Shown piece by piece: positions 1 through 6,509 of a stretch of 6,509 nt of DNA. Made by a program: the position numbers and the translations under genes. Below the pieces are notes generated by a model. That model made no database searches. It was not told the DNA's origin and saw nothing but the letters and a program-made list of their open reading frames with translations. Position 1 is the stretch's first letter. The number at the start of each line of letters is the position of its first letter. The stretch comes from Competibacteraceae bacterium UBA2792. Lineage in GTDB: Bacteria > Pseudomonadota > Gammaproteobacteria > Competibacterales > Competibacteraceae. The stretch spans positions 173 through 6,681 of the forward strand of contig DEHU01000162.1 in assembly GCA_002352125.1 (NCBI GenBank), in the 5' to 3' direction.

Positions 1-362
<362 letters not shown>

Positions 363-412
363 GACAAGCGGTTGCGCCGATGGCGTCGTTTGGGGATTGC
401 CGGCTGTCTTCT

Positions 413-1198
413 TCATTTGCCCTGAGCGAACAGTTCGTTGAAGAATTGCTGCATCGTCCCCCAGGAGCGAGCATCGGCGGAAGCGTTGTAGGCAGCACCC
501 TTGCTGTTGTCGGTGCCGTTGTCGGGGTTGGTAAAGCCATGCACTGCGCCGCCGTAGGCGACCAACTGCCAATCTACGCCGGCTTGGCGCATTTCGTTTT
601 CGAACGCCATCACCTGATCGGCGGGTACGTAGGGGTCGTCGGCTCCGTGCAAAGCGAGCACTTTAGCGCGGATATTTTTGGCGTCTTCGGGCGTGGGGGT
701 ATCGAGACCACCGTGGAAACTGACGATTCCGGCCACGTCTTCGCCGCTTCGAGCCAACTCTAGCACGGTGGTGCCGCCAAAACAGTAGCCTATCGCCGCG
801 ACGTGGTTCGATGCCACGCCGGGTTGCGCTTTGAGCGTGGCCAGTCCGGCTGCTACGCGCGCCCGTAGCAACGGCCTGTCCTTCTTGTAAGAGCCAGCGA
901 GTTTGCCAGCTTCTTCACGATTGGCGGCGATCTTGCCATCGCCGTAGATGTCGGCGGCAAACGCGACGTAGCCCAGTTTGGCCAGTTGCTCGGCGCGGTG
1001 CTTGGCGTAGTCGTTCAACCCCATCCATTCGTGTACGACCAAAATGCCGGGCAGTGGCCCTTTCGCGTCCTTGGGATAAGCGAGGTATCCTACCAGCCGG
1101 GTATCGCCCTGCCGGTATTCGATGGTTTTGGTTTCGATGGCAGCTTGGCTCAAAGCCGGTAACAGCAAGGCTAGCAATAGCAGCAGCAACCTGGGCAT
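413..1198 (-). CDS. Dienelactone hydrolase family protein with N-terminal signal peptide
   Basis: An alpha/beta-hydrolase of the dienelactone hydrolase family, 261 residues. Residues 1-20 look like a Sec signal peptide: Arg3, a Leu-rich core at 4-16, then a small-residue cleavage site near SQAA (17-20). The mature protein should therefore be periplasmic or secreted. The catalytic fold is intact: HEWMG (56-60, Glu57 matches the family's regulatory Glu), nucleophile Cys139 in GYCFGG (137-142), Asp188 in HGADDPYVP (184-192), and His220 in AVHGFTNP (218-225). This Cys-Asp-His triad is typical of the family. The start at 1198 is supported by GGAGAGG (1210-1204) with a 5-base spacer. It lies 97 bases after pyrD on the same strand. 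The true substrate cannot be told from sequence; many family members act on esters or lactones unrelated to chlorocatechol breakdown, and no catechol-pathway genes are nearby. Confidence 0.93.
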   Translation of the reverse strand: MPRLLLLLLALLLPALSQAAIETKTIEYRQGDTRLVGYLAYPKDAKGPLPGILVVHEWMGLNDYAKHRAEQLAKLGYVAFAADIYGDGKIAANREEAGKLAGSYKKDRPLLRARVAAGLATLKAQPGVASNHVAAIGYCFGGTTVLELARSGEDVAGIVSFHGGLDTPTPEDAKNIRAKVLALHGADDPYVPADQVMAFENEMRQAGVDWQLVAYGGAVHGFTNPDNGTDNSKGAAYNASADARSWGTMQQFFNELFAQGK

Positions 1199-1203
1199 GG
1201 CGA

Positions 1204-1210
1204 CCTCTCC
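1204..1210 (-). promoter_or_regulatory. Shine-Dalgarno of the hydrolase gene
   Basis: On the minus strand the bases read GGAGAGG, ending 5 bases before the ATG at 1198. This strong match fixes the start. An AT-rich stretch just upstream (about 1211-1222, TATATTTAAAAA on the minus strand) could include a -10 element, but no good -35 is visible at the right distance. Confidence 0.75.
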
Positions 1211-1294
1211 TTTTTAAATATAGGGTTGAGGATAAGATGGTGCCGATGTAGACCACGGGATTGCAGCGATTGGTTCCCGTTTGGGGTGCGATAT

Positions 1295-2317
1295 TCAGCG
1301 CAAAGCCGCTACCGCCTCGCACACCAGTTCGGGGCCACGGTAGATAAAACCCGTGTACAACTGTACCAAGCTGGCGCCGGCGGCGATTTTGGCGGCGGCA
1401 TCGGCCCCGCTTAGAATGCCGCCAACGGCGATGATCGGTATTTTGCCGCCCAAAATATCTGCCAGTTGCTGGACCACGGCGGTGGAACGATCCCGCAACG
1501 GTGCTCCGCTCAGACCGCCGGCCTTGTCCGCATGAGGGAGATTTTCGACTCCGGCCCGCGAGAAGGTGGTGTTGGTGGCGATGACGGCGTCGATTCCATG
1601 CTGTAGCAACGCTTGGCCGACCGTAACCAGATCGCCGTCGGCGAGATCCGGCGCAATTTTGACCGCCAGCGGTACGTAGCGCCCCCTTTCGCCGGTCAAT
1701 CGCCGCTGTTCCGCTTTGAGCGCCTCCAGCAACCGATCCAGCGCCTCGCCGTATTGCAGGTCGCGCAATCCGGGTGTATTGGGCGAGGAAATATTCACGG
1801 CGACGTAACTCGCCCACGGGTAAACTTTGCGCAAGCCGATCAAGTAATCGTCGGCCGCTCGCTCGACCGGCGTATCGGCGTTCTTGCCGATATTGATGCC
1901 CAGTACGCCCTTGTAATCGGCCCGCCGCACTTGTTCGACCAAATAATCCACGCCTTTGTTGTTGAAGCCCATCCGGTTGATTAGCGCCTGTGCGGCCGGC
2001 AACCGGAACATCCGAGGTTTGGGATTACCCGGTTGGGGACGAGGCGTTACGGTGCCGATCTCGATGAAGCCGAAACCCAAAGCCTGCCACGCACGGATGC
2101 ATTCGCCGTTTTTGTCGAGACCGGCGGCCAATCCGACCGGGTTGGCGAAATCGAGGCCCATGATCCGGCGCGGCGCGGCCGGTCGGGGCAAGGGAATTAG
2201 CCCGCTCAGCTTGCCCGCCGGACCGTCGAAGGCCCGTCGCAGACCCAGCAGGGTCCAGTCGTGAGCGGTTTCGGGATCGAGCTGGAAAAGCAAGGACCGT
2301 AGCGTGCGATAGAACAT
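1295..2317 (-). CDS. pyrD: Dihydroorotate dehydrogenase, class 2 (quinone-dependent)
   Basis: Oxidises dihydroorotate to orotate, the fourth step of de novo UMP synthesis, passing electrons through FMN to membrane quinone. It acts at the inner face of the cytoplasmic membrane. The 340-residue product is collinear with class 2 enzymes. The N-terminal helix [20 protein letters not shown] (1-20) is the membrane-associating extension of class 2. AAGLDKNGE (64-72), [17 protein letters not shown] (86-102) and NRMGFNNKG (114-122) line the FMN and substrate sites. [11 protein letters not shown] (175-185) carries the catalytic base Ser178. KIAPDL (220-225), ATNTT (247-251), GGLSG (267-271), and the phosphate-binding [16 protein letters not shown] (297-301 and 314-324) complete the barrel. 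An in-frame ATG lies 18 codons upstream at 2371, but the 2317 start matches family N-termini and has GAGGA (2327-2323) five bases before it. The hydrolase gene follows after 97 bases. Confidence 0.98.
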   Translation of the reverse strand: MFYRTLRSLLFQLDPETAHDWTLLGLRRAFDGPAGKLSGLIPLPRPAAPRRIMGLDFANPVGLAAGLDKNGECIRAWQALGFGFIEIGTVTPRPQPGNPKPRMFRLPAAQALINRMGFNNKGVDYLVEQVRRADYKGVLGINIGKNADTPVERAADDYLIGLRKVYPWASYVAVNISSPNTPGLRDLQYGEALDRLLEALKAEQRRLTGERGRYVPLAVKIAPDLADGDLVTVGQALLQHGIDAVIATNTTFSRAGVENLPHADKAGGLSGAPLRDRSTAVVQQLADILGGKIPIIAVGGILSGADAAAKIAAGASLVQLYTGFIYRGPELVCEAVAALR

Positions 2318-2569
2318 TGATATCCTCGAAATCAGGCTGTCGGGAAGGGCCGCGATAGGCATGCGGGACAAAGCGAATCCGTCATGGTTGCCGGTGTCGG
2401 CATCGGTCGTTCGCGCGCTCGGCGTTGCGGCCTTGGTCGAACATTCCGGTCATTTGCTAGGCGGTTGCGCCACCGGGAGGAAGTTCGAGCAAAGCGTTGC
2501 GCCGAAGAGAACCGGAGCTTGCAGTGCGGCAACGAGACGGTGAGGGCCAACAAGGTTTTGATCCATTGT

Positions 2570-2598
2570 CCATATCGCGATAGTTTTTTATCGCATGG
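2570..2598. repeat. Palindrome plus hairpin in the pyrD upstream region
   Basis: A perfect 10-base palindrome TATCGCGATA occupies 2573-2582. Its right half also forms a 6-base-pair hairpin, GCGATA (2577-2582) with TATCGC (2589-2594) around GTTTTT. Outer bases CCAT (2570-2573) and ATGG (2595-2598) can pair as well, leaving a 3-base bulge. In effect TATCGC appears in three arms within 25 bases, as expected of an operator cluster. It overlaps the candidate pyrD -10 at 2590-2585. A transcript in the minus direction would carry an A-rich loop, and neither direction has a T-tract after the stem, so a terminator is unlikely. The binding protein, if any, is unknown. Confidence 0.5.
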
Positions 2599-2613
2599 AT
2601 GGTAAACCGACAA
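2585..2613 (-). promoter_or_regulatory. Candidate sigma-70 promoter for pyrD
   Basis: On the minus strand TTGTCG (2613-2608, four of six matches to the -35 consensus) is followed after 17 bases by TAAAAA (2590-2585, four of six matches to the -10). Transcription would begin near 2578 and give a leader of about 260 bases before the pyrD ATG. The match is modest, and other AT-rich pairs in 2560-2730 are possible. The overlap with the inverted repeats at 2570-2598 adds some plausibility. This is inference only. Confidence 0.3.
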
Positions 2614-3032
2614 GCGTAATCGCTGCCTATCTTGTAACCACTAGCGACAATTTTGCGATTGATGAGTCAATTATTTTGATCGATGCACAACGATAAAGTA
2701 GCAAATAAAGCCGTTTCTGGTTGCAACTGAAACGCTTGTAAGGCATTATCCCGTGCGGCCTCAGCGTAGTGTCGGAAAGGATGCGGCGGGCAGCAAGACT
2801 CGAAGCGACGATAGCGATTGCCGAGTAACGAATCCGACAACATCGACGTCAACCCCGATCTGGATGCGTGCATATGGTGCCCGAAGGGGCACGAATTTGC
2901 ACGAGTCGCCGACCGATGCGACGGTTCGGCGCTCTTCGCGATACCGCTTTTCTGAGGCTGATAACAACATACGAGAACGATTCCGAAGCGGATAATCTCG
3001 ATATCCCATCAAGTTGACAGCAGGTAAATCCG

Positions 3033-4376
3033 ATGCGCAAGCTTCTGATTCTGAGTACGGCGGCGGTCGAAGAGACCCTACTCCAGAAAATCGCGGGAGC
3101 CGACTGGGAAGTTTATTCGGCACAAGAGGCGGGTCCGGCCAGGGCGCTGTTGACCGAGCACTCTTTCGAGGTGGGTCTGGCTATTTTGTTTAGTTGCGAA
3201 TCGGAACGATCCATCCAATGGTTGGCCGATCTCATTTTGGCGCGTCGAAAGATGCAATGGGTCATGGTATTGTCTCGTCAATGCATCGAACGCAAGATGC
3301 TGTCTACCCTGATCGCCGAGCATTGCTACGACTACCATACGCTGCCGATCGAACCCCAGCGGCTGGTGGTGACCCTCGGGCACGCTTACGGGATGGCCGC
3401 GCTGACCGAAAATACGCTCCGCCAGCAGCGCGAGTTGGAGTCGCAGTACGGGTTGATCGGCAATAGTCTGGTCATGCAAACCTTGTTTCGGGGCATTCAG
3501 AAGGCCGCCGAAGTGGACGTGCCGGTTTTGATTACCGGCGAGAGCGGTACTGGCAAAGAGCAGTCGGCACGCGCCATTCACGAGTACTCCAGCCGGGCGG
3601 CGTCCGCGTTCGTCACCATGAACTGCGCGGCCTTATCCGTGAACCTGATTCAGTCGGAGCTGTTCGGGCACGAGAAAGGCGCCTTCGCCGGCGCCAACGA
3701 TCGCCGTATCGGTTTGATCGAATCCACCAACGGCGGCACGCTGTTTCTGGACGAGATCGGCGATTTGCCCTCCGAAGTGCAGGCTAGCCTGCTGCGGTTT
3801 TTGGAGGAGAAAAAAATTCACCGCATGGGCGGCACCAAGCCGATTCCGGCCAATGTCCGAATCATTGCCTCGACCAACACCCATCTCGAACAGGCCGTGC
3901 GGGATGGCCGGTTTCGCGAAGATTTGTACTACCGGCTCAACGTGTTGCACCTGAGGACGCCGAGCTTGCGCGAGCGCAAGGGCGACGTGGAACTCTTGGC
4001 CAGGCACTTTTTCACCAAGTTTGCCGCCGAAACCAAGACATCGGCCAGAGGGTTCAGCCGCGATGCGCTGGAAGTGATCAACCGTTACGATTGGCCCGGC
4101 AACGTGCGGGAGCTGATGAATCGCGTTCGCCGGTCGGTGTTGTTGAGCGAAGGTCCGCACATCACGCCCAACGATCTGGAGCTAGAGCGGCGCTCGCTGG
4201 GCCGCGGGTTCGTCACCTTGGACGAGGCGCGCATGGCGGCCGATCGCGAAGCGATTCAAGCGACGCTGTTGCGGACCCGGTTCAACATCGCCCGCGCGGC
4301 CCAGGAGTTGGGCGTTTCGCGTATGACGCTGTACCGGCTGATGGAAAAATACGATATCCGGCGGGATAACACCTGA
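3033..4376 (+). CDS. VpsR-like enhancer-binding-protein-type transcriptional regulator with variant GAFAGA loop
   Basis: A 447-residue regulator in three parts. Residues 1-125 are a divergent receiver-like domain resembling the N-terminus of Vibrio VpsR (compare [10 protein letters not shown], 97-106, and LGHAYGM, 115-121). Residues 141-372 are the AAA+ domain: Walker A GESGTGKE (169-176), Walker [12 protein letters not shown] (234-244, Asp240 and Glu241), sensor I region ASTN (279-282), arginine-finger region [11 protein letters not shown] (294-304), and sensor II in WPGNVREL (354-361). Residues about 405-442 form a Fis-type helix-turn-helix ([19 protein letters not shown], 422-440). The sigma-54-contacting loop reads GAFAGA (216-221), with Ala219 where Thr is almost invariant. 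The usual phospho-acceptor Asp seems absent near residues 49-53. ATPase motifs look intact, so ATP-driven oligomerisation is plausible while sigma-54 remodelling is doubtful. The ATG at 3033 has only a weak CAGGT site eight bases upstream. A strong terminator follows. VpsR homologues often control exopolysaccharide and biofilm genes, but no such target is in the window. Confidence 0.95.
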   Translation: MRKLLILSTAAVEETLLQKIAGADWEVYSAQEAGPARALLTEHSFEVGLAILFSCESERSIQWLADLILARRKMQWVMVLSRQCIERKMLSTLIAEHCYDYHTLPIEPQRLVVTLGHAYGMAALTENTLRQQRELESQYGLIGNSLVMQTLFRGIQKAAEVDVPVLITGESGTGKEQSARAIHEYSSRAASAFVTMNCAALSVNLIQSELFGHEKGAFAGANDRRIGLIESTNGGTLFLDEIGDLPSEVQASLLRFLEEKKIHRMGGTKPIPANVRIIASTNTHLEQAVRDGRFREDLYYRLNVLHLRTPSLRERKGDVELLARHFFTKFAAETKTSARGFSRDALEVINRYDWPGNVRELMNRVRRSVLLSEGPHITPNDLELERRSLGRGFVTLDEARMAADREAIQATLLRTRFNIARAAQELGVSRMTLYRLMEKYDIRRDNT

Positions 4377-4400
4377 GCGGAGGCGCATGCCGAGAACGGA

Positions 4401-4434
4401 AACGCCGCTCCTTGGCGAGCGGCGTTTTCTGTTT
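4401..4434 (+). terminator. Rho-independent terminator after the regulator gene
   Basis: Perfect 10-base-pair stem AACGCCGCTC (4401-4410) with GAGCGGCGTT (4417-4426) around a 6-base loop CTTGGC, followed by TTCTGTTT (4427-4434). It sits 24 bases after the regulator stop codon and 77 bases before the uvrC ATG, so it should largely separate the two transcription units. It also argues against any uvrC start located inside it. Confidence 0.92.
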
Positions 4435-4488
4435 GCCAATCGGGGAGCCGCCAACAGCGTCGCGCCGGTTGCCTGAATGGAACAACGG

Positions 4489-4504
4489 ATCGCAACATCG
4501 CAAC
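4489..4504 (+). repeat. Tandem 8-base repeat in the uvrC leader
   Basis: ATCGCAAC occurs twice in direct succession, ending 6 bases before the uvrC start codon, where a Shine-Dalgarno would normally be. It may be chance. If it is real it could affect translation initiation. No clear purine-rich ribosome site is present in these bases. Confidence 0.4.
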
Positions 4505-4510
4505 GCGAAA

Positions 4511-6337
4511 ATGGCCGTTACGACACAGCTTTTCGATCCCAAACCGTTCCTGAAAACGCTCGTTGCCCTGCCCGGCGTCTACCGGATGCTGGACGAGCGC
4601 GGCGGGGTGCTATACATCGGTAAGGCGCGCAACCTCAAGCAGCGCGTTTCCAGCTATTTCCGGGAAAACCACGCCTCGACCAAAACGCGCAGTTTGGTCG
4701 CCCACGTTCGCGCCATCGAAATCACGATCACCCATACCGAAACCGAGGCGCTGATCCTGGAAAGCACCCTGATCAAGGAGCACCAGCCTCGCTACAATAT
4801 CTTGCTGCGCGACGACAAGGGTTATCCTTACGTCCACGTTTCCGAAGGCGATTTTCCCCGGCTATCGCTGCATCGCGGCGCCAAGCGCGCGCCGGGCCGC
4901 TACTTTGGACCTTATCCTAACGCCAACGCCGTTCGCGATACCTTGAGCCTGTTGCAAAAGGTGTTTCGGTTGCGCCAATGCGAGGACAGCTTTTTTCGTG
5001 GTCGCAGTCGTCCTTGCCTGCAATACCAGATCAAGCGCTGCACCGCCCCTTGCGTCGGCTTGATCGGCGGCGACGATTACCGGCGGCATTTGCGAGATGC
5101 CATCCTGTTTTTGGAAGGCAAGAGCGGCGAGGTCATCTCCGCGCTGGTGCAGCGCATGGAAGCGGCAGCGGCGGCGCTGAACTTCGAGGACGCGGCGCTC
5201 TGTCGCGACCAAATCGTCGAACTGCGCCAAGTGCAACAGCGCCAACACGTCGAAGGGGAAAGCGGCGATCTCGACGTGGTCGCGTGCGCCGTGCAAGGTG
5301 GGGCGGCCTGCGTGCAGGTGTTCGTGTTTCGCGGTGGCCGGCTGCTCGGCAACAAGGCTTTTTTTCCGCGCCTGCCCGAAGGCGAAGATGCGCCTGCCGT
5401 GCAGAATGCTTTTTTGGCGCAGTATTACTTCGACAAAGACGTGCCGACCGAGATTCTCGTCGGCCACGAGCCGGCGGACGCTGCGCTGTTGGCTGGGGCG
5501 CTCTCGGAGCAGGCTGGCCGGCGGATCGCTATCACGGCCCGCGTGCGCGGGGAGCGGGCGCGCTGGCTGGAGATGGCGACGCGAAACGCCGAGCACGCTC
5601 TCGCAGCGCAACTGTCCAGCCAAACGGGGATGCGGCATCGGCTGGAAGCGTTACGGGACGCGTTGGGATTCGAATGCGAGCTGTCGCGGCTGGAGTGTTT
5701 CGACGTGAGCCATACTCGGGGCGAGGCGACCGTCGCGGCTTGCGTGGTGTTCGGCGAGGAGGGCGCGATCAAATCGGATTACCGCCGCTATAACATCGAA
5801 GGCGTTACGCCGGGCGACGATTACGCGGCGCTGCATCAAGCTTTGATGCGGCGCTATACCCGCCTGCAACAAGAGAACGAGCGGTTGCCCGATATCCTGT
5901 TCATCGATGGGGGCAAGGGCCAATTGGCTCAAGCGGGCGAGGTGCTGGAGGCGTTGCAGATCGTCGGGGTCGCGGTGATCGGCATCGCCAAAGGTCCCGA
6001 TCGCAAGCCGGGTTTGGAGACACTTTACTTGTTCGAGGAAAACCGTCCCATTATACTGCTTGCCCATTCGGCCGCTCTGCACTTGGTGCAGCAGATCCGC
6101 GACGAAGCGCATCGCTTCGCCATCGTCGGCCATCGCCAACGTCGCGCCAAGGCGCGCACGACTTCCGCACTCGACAATATACCCGGTATCGGACCCAAGC
6201 GCCGGCAGGCGCTGCTCAAGCAGTTTGGTGGTTTGAAACAGTTGGCGCGAGCGGGCGTCGAGGATATTTCCCAAGTGGATGGGATCAGTGCCGAACTGGC
6301 GCAACGGATTTACGACGTCTTTCATGGCGAAAGTTGA
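4511..6337 (+). CDS. uvrC: Excinuclease ABC subunit C
   Basis: Makes both incisions around UvrB-bound DNA lesions in nucleotide excision repair. The product is 608 residues, close to the 610 of E. coli. The N-terminal GIY-YIG nuclease (3' incision) has PGVYRM (21-26), LYIGKA (34-39), Arg45 matching E. coli Arg42, and TETEALILE (76-84) with the metal-binding Glu. Cys157, Cys169, Cys177 and Cys181 match the four cysteines reported to hold an iron-sulphur cluster in E. coli UvrC. The UVR (UvrB-binding) helix spans about 205-240. The RNase H-like domain (5' incision) shows ECFDVSHTRGE (395-405, Asp398), IDGGKGQLAQA (465-475, Asp466) and the His of DEAH (531-534). Tandem helix-hairpin-helix motifs cover about 552-605 (GIGPKRRQALL). 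The frame stays open upstream to a TTG at 4412, but that lies inside the terminator; ATG 4511 matches family N-termini, though it lacks a clear Shine-Dalgarno. pgsA follows after 14 bases, the gammaproteobacterial operon order. Confidence 0.98.
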   Translation: MAVTTQLFDPKPFLKTLVALPGVYRMLDERGGVLYIGKARNLKQRVSSYFRENHASTKTRSLVAHVRAIEITITHTETEALILESTLIKEHQPRYNILLRDDKGYPYVHVSEGDFPRLSLHRGAKRAPGRYFGPYPNANAVRDTLSLLQKVFRLRQCEDSFFRGRSRPCLQYQIKRCTAPCVGLIGGDDYRRHLRDAILFLEGKSGEVISALVQRMEAAAAALNFEDAALCRDQIVELRQVQQRQHVEGESGDLDVVACAVQGGAACVQVFVFRGGRLLGNKAFFPRLPEGEDAPAVQNAFLAQYYFDKDVPTEILVGHEPADAALLAGALSEQAGRRIAITARVRGERARWLEMATRNAEHALAAQLSSQTGMRHRLEALRDALGFECELSRLECFDVSHTRGEATVAACVVFGEEGAIKSDYRRYNIEGVTPGDDYAALHQALMRRYTRLQQENERLPDILFIDGGKGQLAQAGEVLEALQIVGVAVIGIAKGPDRKPGLETLYLFEENRPIILLAHSAALHLVQQIRDEAHRFAIVGHRQRRAKARTTSALDNIPGIGPKRRQALLKQFGGLKQLARAGVEDISQVDGISAELAQRIYDVFHGES

Positions 6338-6351
6338 GTGCGCGTCGAATC

Positions 6352-6509
6352 ATGCAACTGAATTTGCCTACCCTGCTGACCTTGTTACGGATCGCGTTGA
6401 TCCCGGTTTTCGTGGGTGTCTTCTTTCTCTCGTTCTCCGGCGTCAACCTGCTGTGTAGTGCGCTGTTCGGGTTGGCGGCGCTCACTGACTGGCTGGACGG
6501 CTATCTGGC
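6352..6509 (+). CDS. pgsA: CDP-diacylglycerol-glycerol-3-phosphate 3-phosphatidyltransferase, N-terminal 52 codons (3' end off window)
   Basis: Inner-membrane enzyme that joins CDP-diacylglycerol and glycerol-3-phosphate to give phosphatidylglycerophosphate and CMP, the committed step to phosphatidylglycerol and cardiolipin. The visible start MQLNLPTLLTLLRIALIPVF closely follows E. coli PgsA ([20 protein letters not shown]). Residues 7-40 span the first hydrophobic segments. ALTDWLDGYL (43-52) begins the CDP-alcohol phosphatidyltransferase signature, with the metal-binding Asp46 and Asp49 of D-x-x-D-G; the rest of the motif is beyond the edge. The ATG lies 14 bases after the uvrC stop, and the ribosome site is weak. 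The short gap suggests one transcript and perhaps translational coupling with uvrC. Confidence 0.96.
   Translation, partial: MQLNLPTLLTLLRIALIPVFVGVFFLSFSGVNLLCSALFGLAALTDWLDGYL

Larger units (their letters stand above)
2318..3032. other. 715-base intergenic spacer between divergent pyrD and regulator genes
   Basis: No convincing gene was found. Short open frames exist on both strands, but their translations are Arg/Ser-rich, unlike any family I recognise, and lack good ribosome sites. Three zones can be seen. Bases 2318-2550 are GC-rich with scattered short hairpins (for example GCCG-gtgt-CGGC near 2390-2402). Bases 2560-2730 are AT-rich and hold the palindrome and hairpin at 2570-2598 and a 5-base-arm inverted repeat ATTGA-tgag-TCAAT at 2658-2671; promoters for both flanking genes probably lie here. 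Bases 2730-3032 have mixed composition and end in the regulator leader, with distant 6-base arms CCGCTT (2944-2949) and AAGCGG (2986-2991). The length is unusual for this otherwise compact region. A small RNA, long leaders or a decayed gene are all possible, and none is proven. Confidence 0.6.

Noticed and set aside
915..1817. 300-codon open frame on the minus strand spanning the end of pyrD and the start of the hydrolase gene
   Set aside because: It overlaps two well-supported genes in another frame, and its translation is Arg/Gly-rich with no recognisable domain; it is a shadow of GC-rich coding DNA.
2318..2371. Longer pyrD from ATG 2371
   Set aside because: The 18 extra residues are absent from class 2 enzymes, and the ATG at 2317 has a well-spaced Shine-Dalgarno.
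2332..2613. 93-codon open frame on the minus strand upstream of pyrD as a small gene
   Set aside because: The translation is Arg-rich without family resemblance, it overlaps the pyrD ribosome site in another frame, and no ribosome site was evident.
2779..2850. Possible tRNA on the minus strand, because TTCGAGT (2804-2798) looks like a T-loop
   Set aside because: The bases on either side do not form a T-stem, and no anticodon arm or acceptor stem could be paired.
3014..3019. Perfect TTGACA as the -35 of a regulator promoter
   Set aside because: It is only 14 bases before the start codon, so its -10 would fall inside the gene, and no -10 match is there.
2753..3123. Short open frames on both strands (80 codons plus, 120 codons minus) before the regulator
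   Set aside because: The translations are of low-complexity Ser/Arg type. The minus frame also overlaps the regulator's start antisense, and neither has a convincing ribosome site.
4412..4510. Longer uvrC beginning at TTG 4412, adding 33 residues
   Set aside because: That start lies inside the terminator hairpin, and the extra residues do not resemble UvrC N-termini.
4862..6325. Long open frames (258 and 224 codons) antisense to uvrC
   Set aside because: uvrC is matched end to end by family motifs. The antisense frames show no family resemblance and are explained by codon bias.

Overview
The window looks like ordinary chromosomal DNA of a gammaproteobacterium with moderately high GC. The translated genes match the gammaproteobacterial versions of DusA, class 2 PyrD, UvrC and PgsA over long collinear blocks, and uvrC followed directly by pgsA is a gammaproteobacterial gene order. 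The genus cannot be fixed from this sequence. No mobile element, CRISPR array, tRNA, rRNA or clear sign of recent transfer was seen.

Left half (1-2317, minus strand, read right to left): pyrD (class 2 dihydroorotate dehydrogenase, pyrimidine synthesis), a dienelactone-hydrolase-family enzyme with an export signal, and dusA (tRNA dihydrouridine synthase), which runs off the left edge. Gaps of 97 and 80 bases separate the three genes. They may be partly co-transcribed, but their functions are unrelated.

Centre (2318-3032): a 715-base non-coding spacer between the divergent pyrD and regulator genes. Its AT-rich core (about 2560-2730) holds a palindrome and hairpin next to a candidate pyrD promoter. 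A shorter, related inverted repeat lies just upstream of dusA.

Right half (3033-6509, plus strand): a bacterial enhancer-binding-protein-type regulator with a VpsR-like N-terminal domain, an AAA+ domain and a Fis-type HTH. It is followed by a strong intrinsic terminator, then uvrC (nucleotide excision repair) and the start of pgsA (phosphatidylglycerophosphate synthase), the latter two forming a tight operon.

The most interesting feature is the regulator. Its ATPase motifs look intact, but the sigma-54-contacting GAFTGA motif reads GAFAGA, and the N-terminal domain appears to lack the phospho-acceptor aspartate of VpsR. This suggests an activator that has moved away from classical sigma-54 use and phosphorylation. 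No wholly new multi-gene system is evident.
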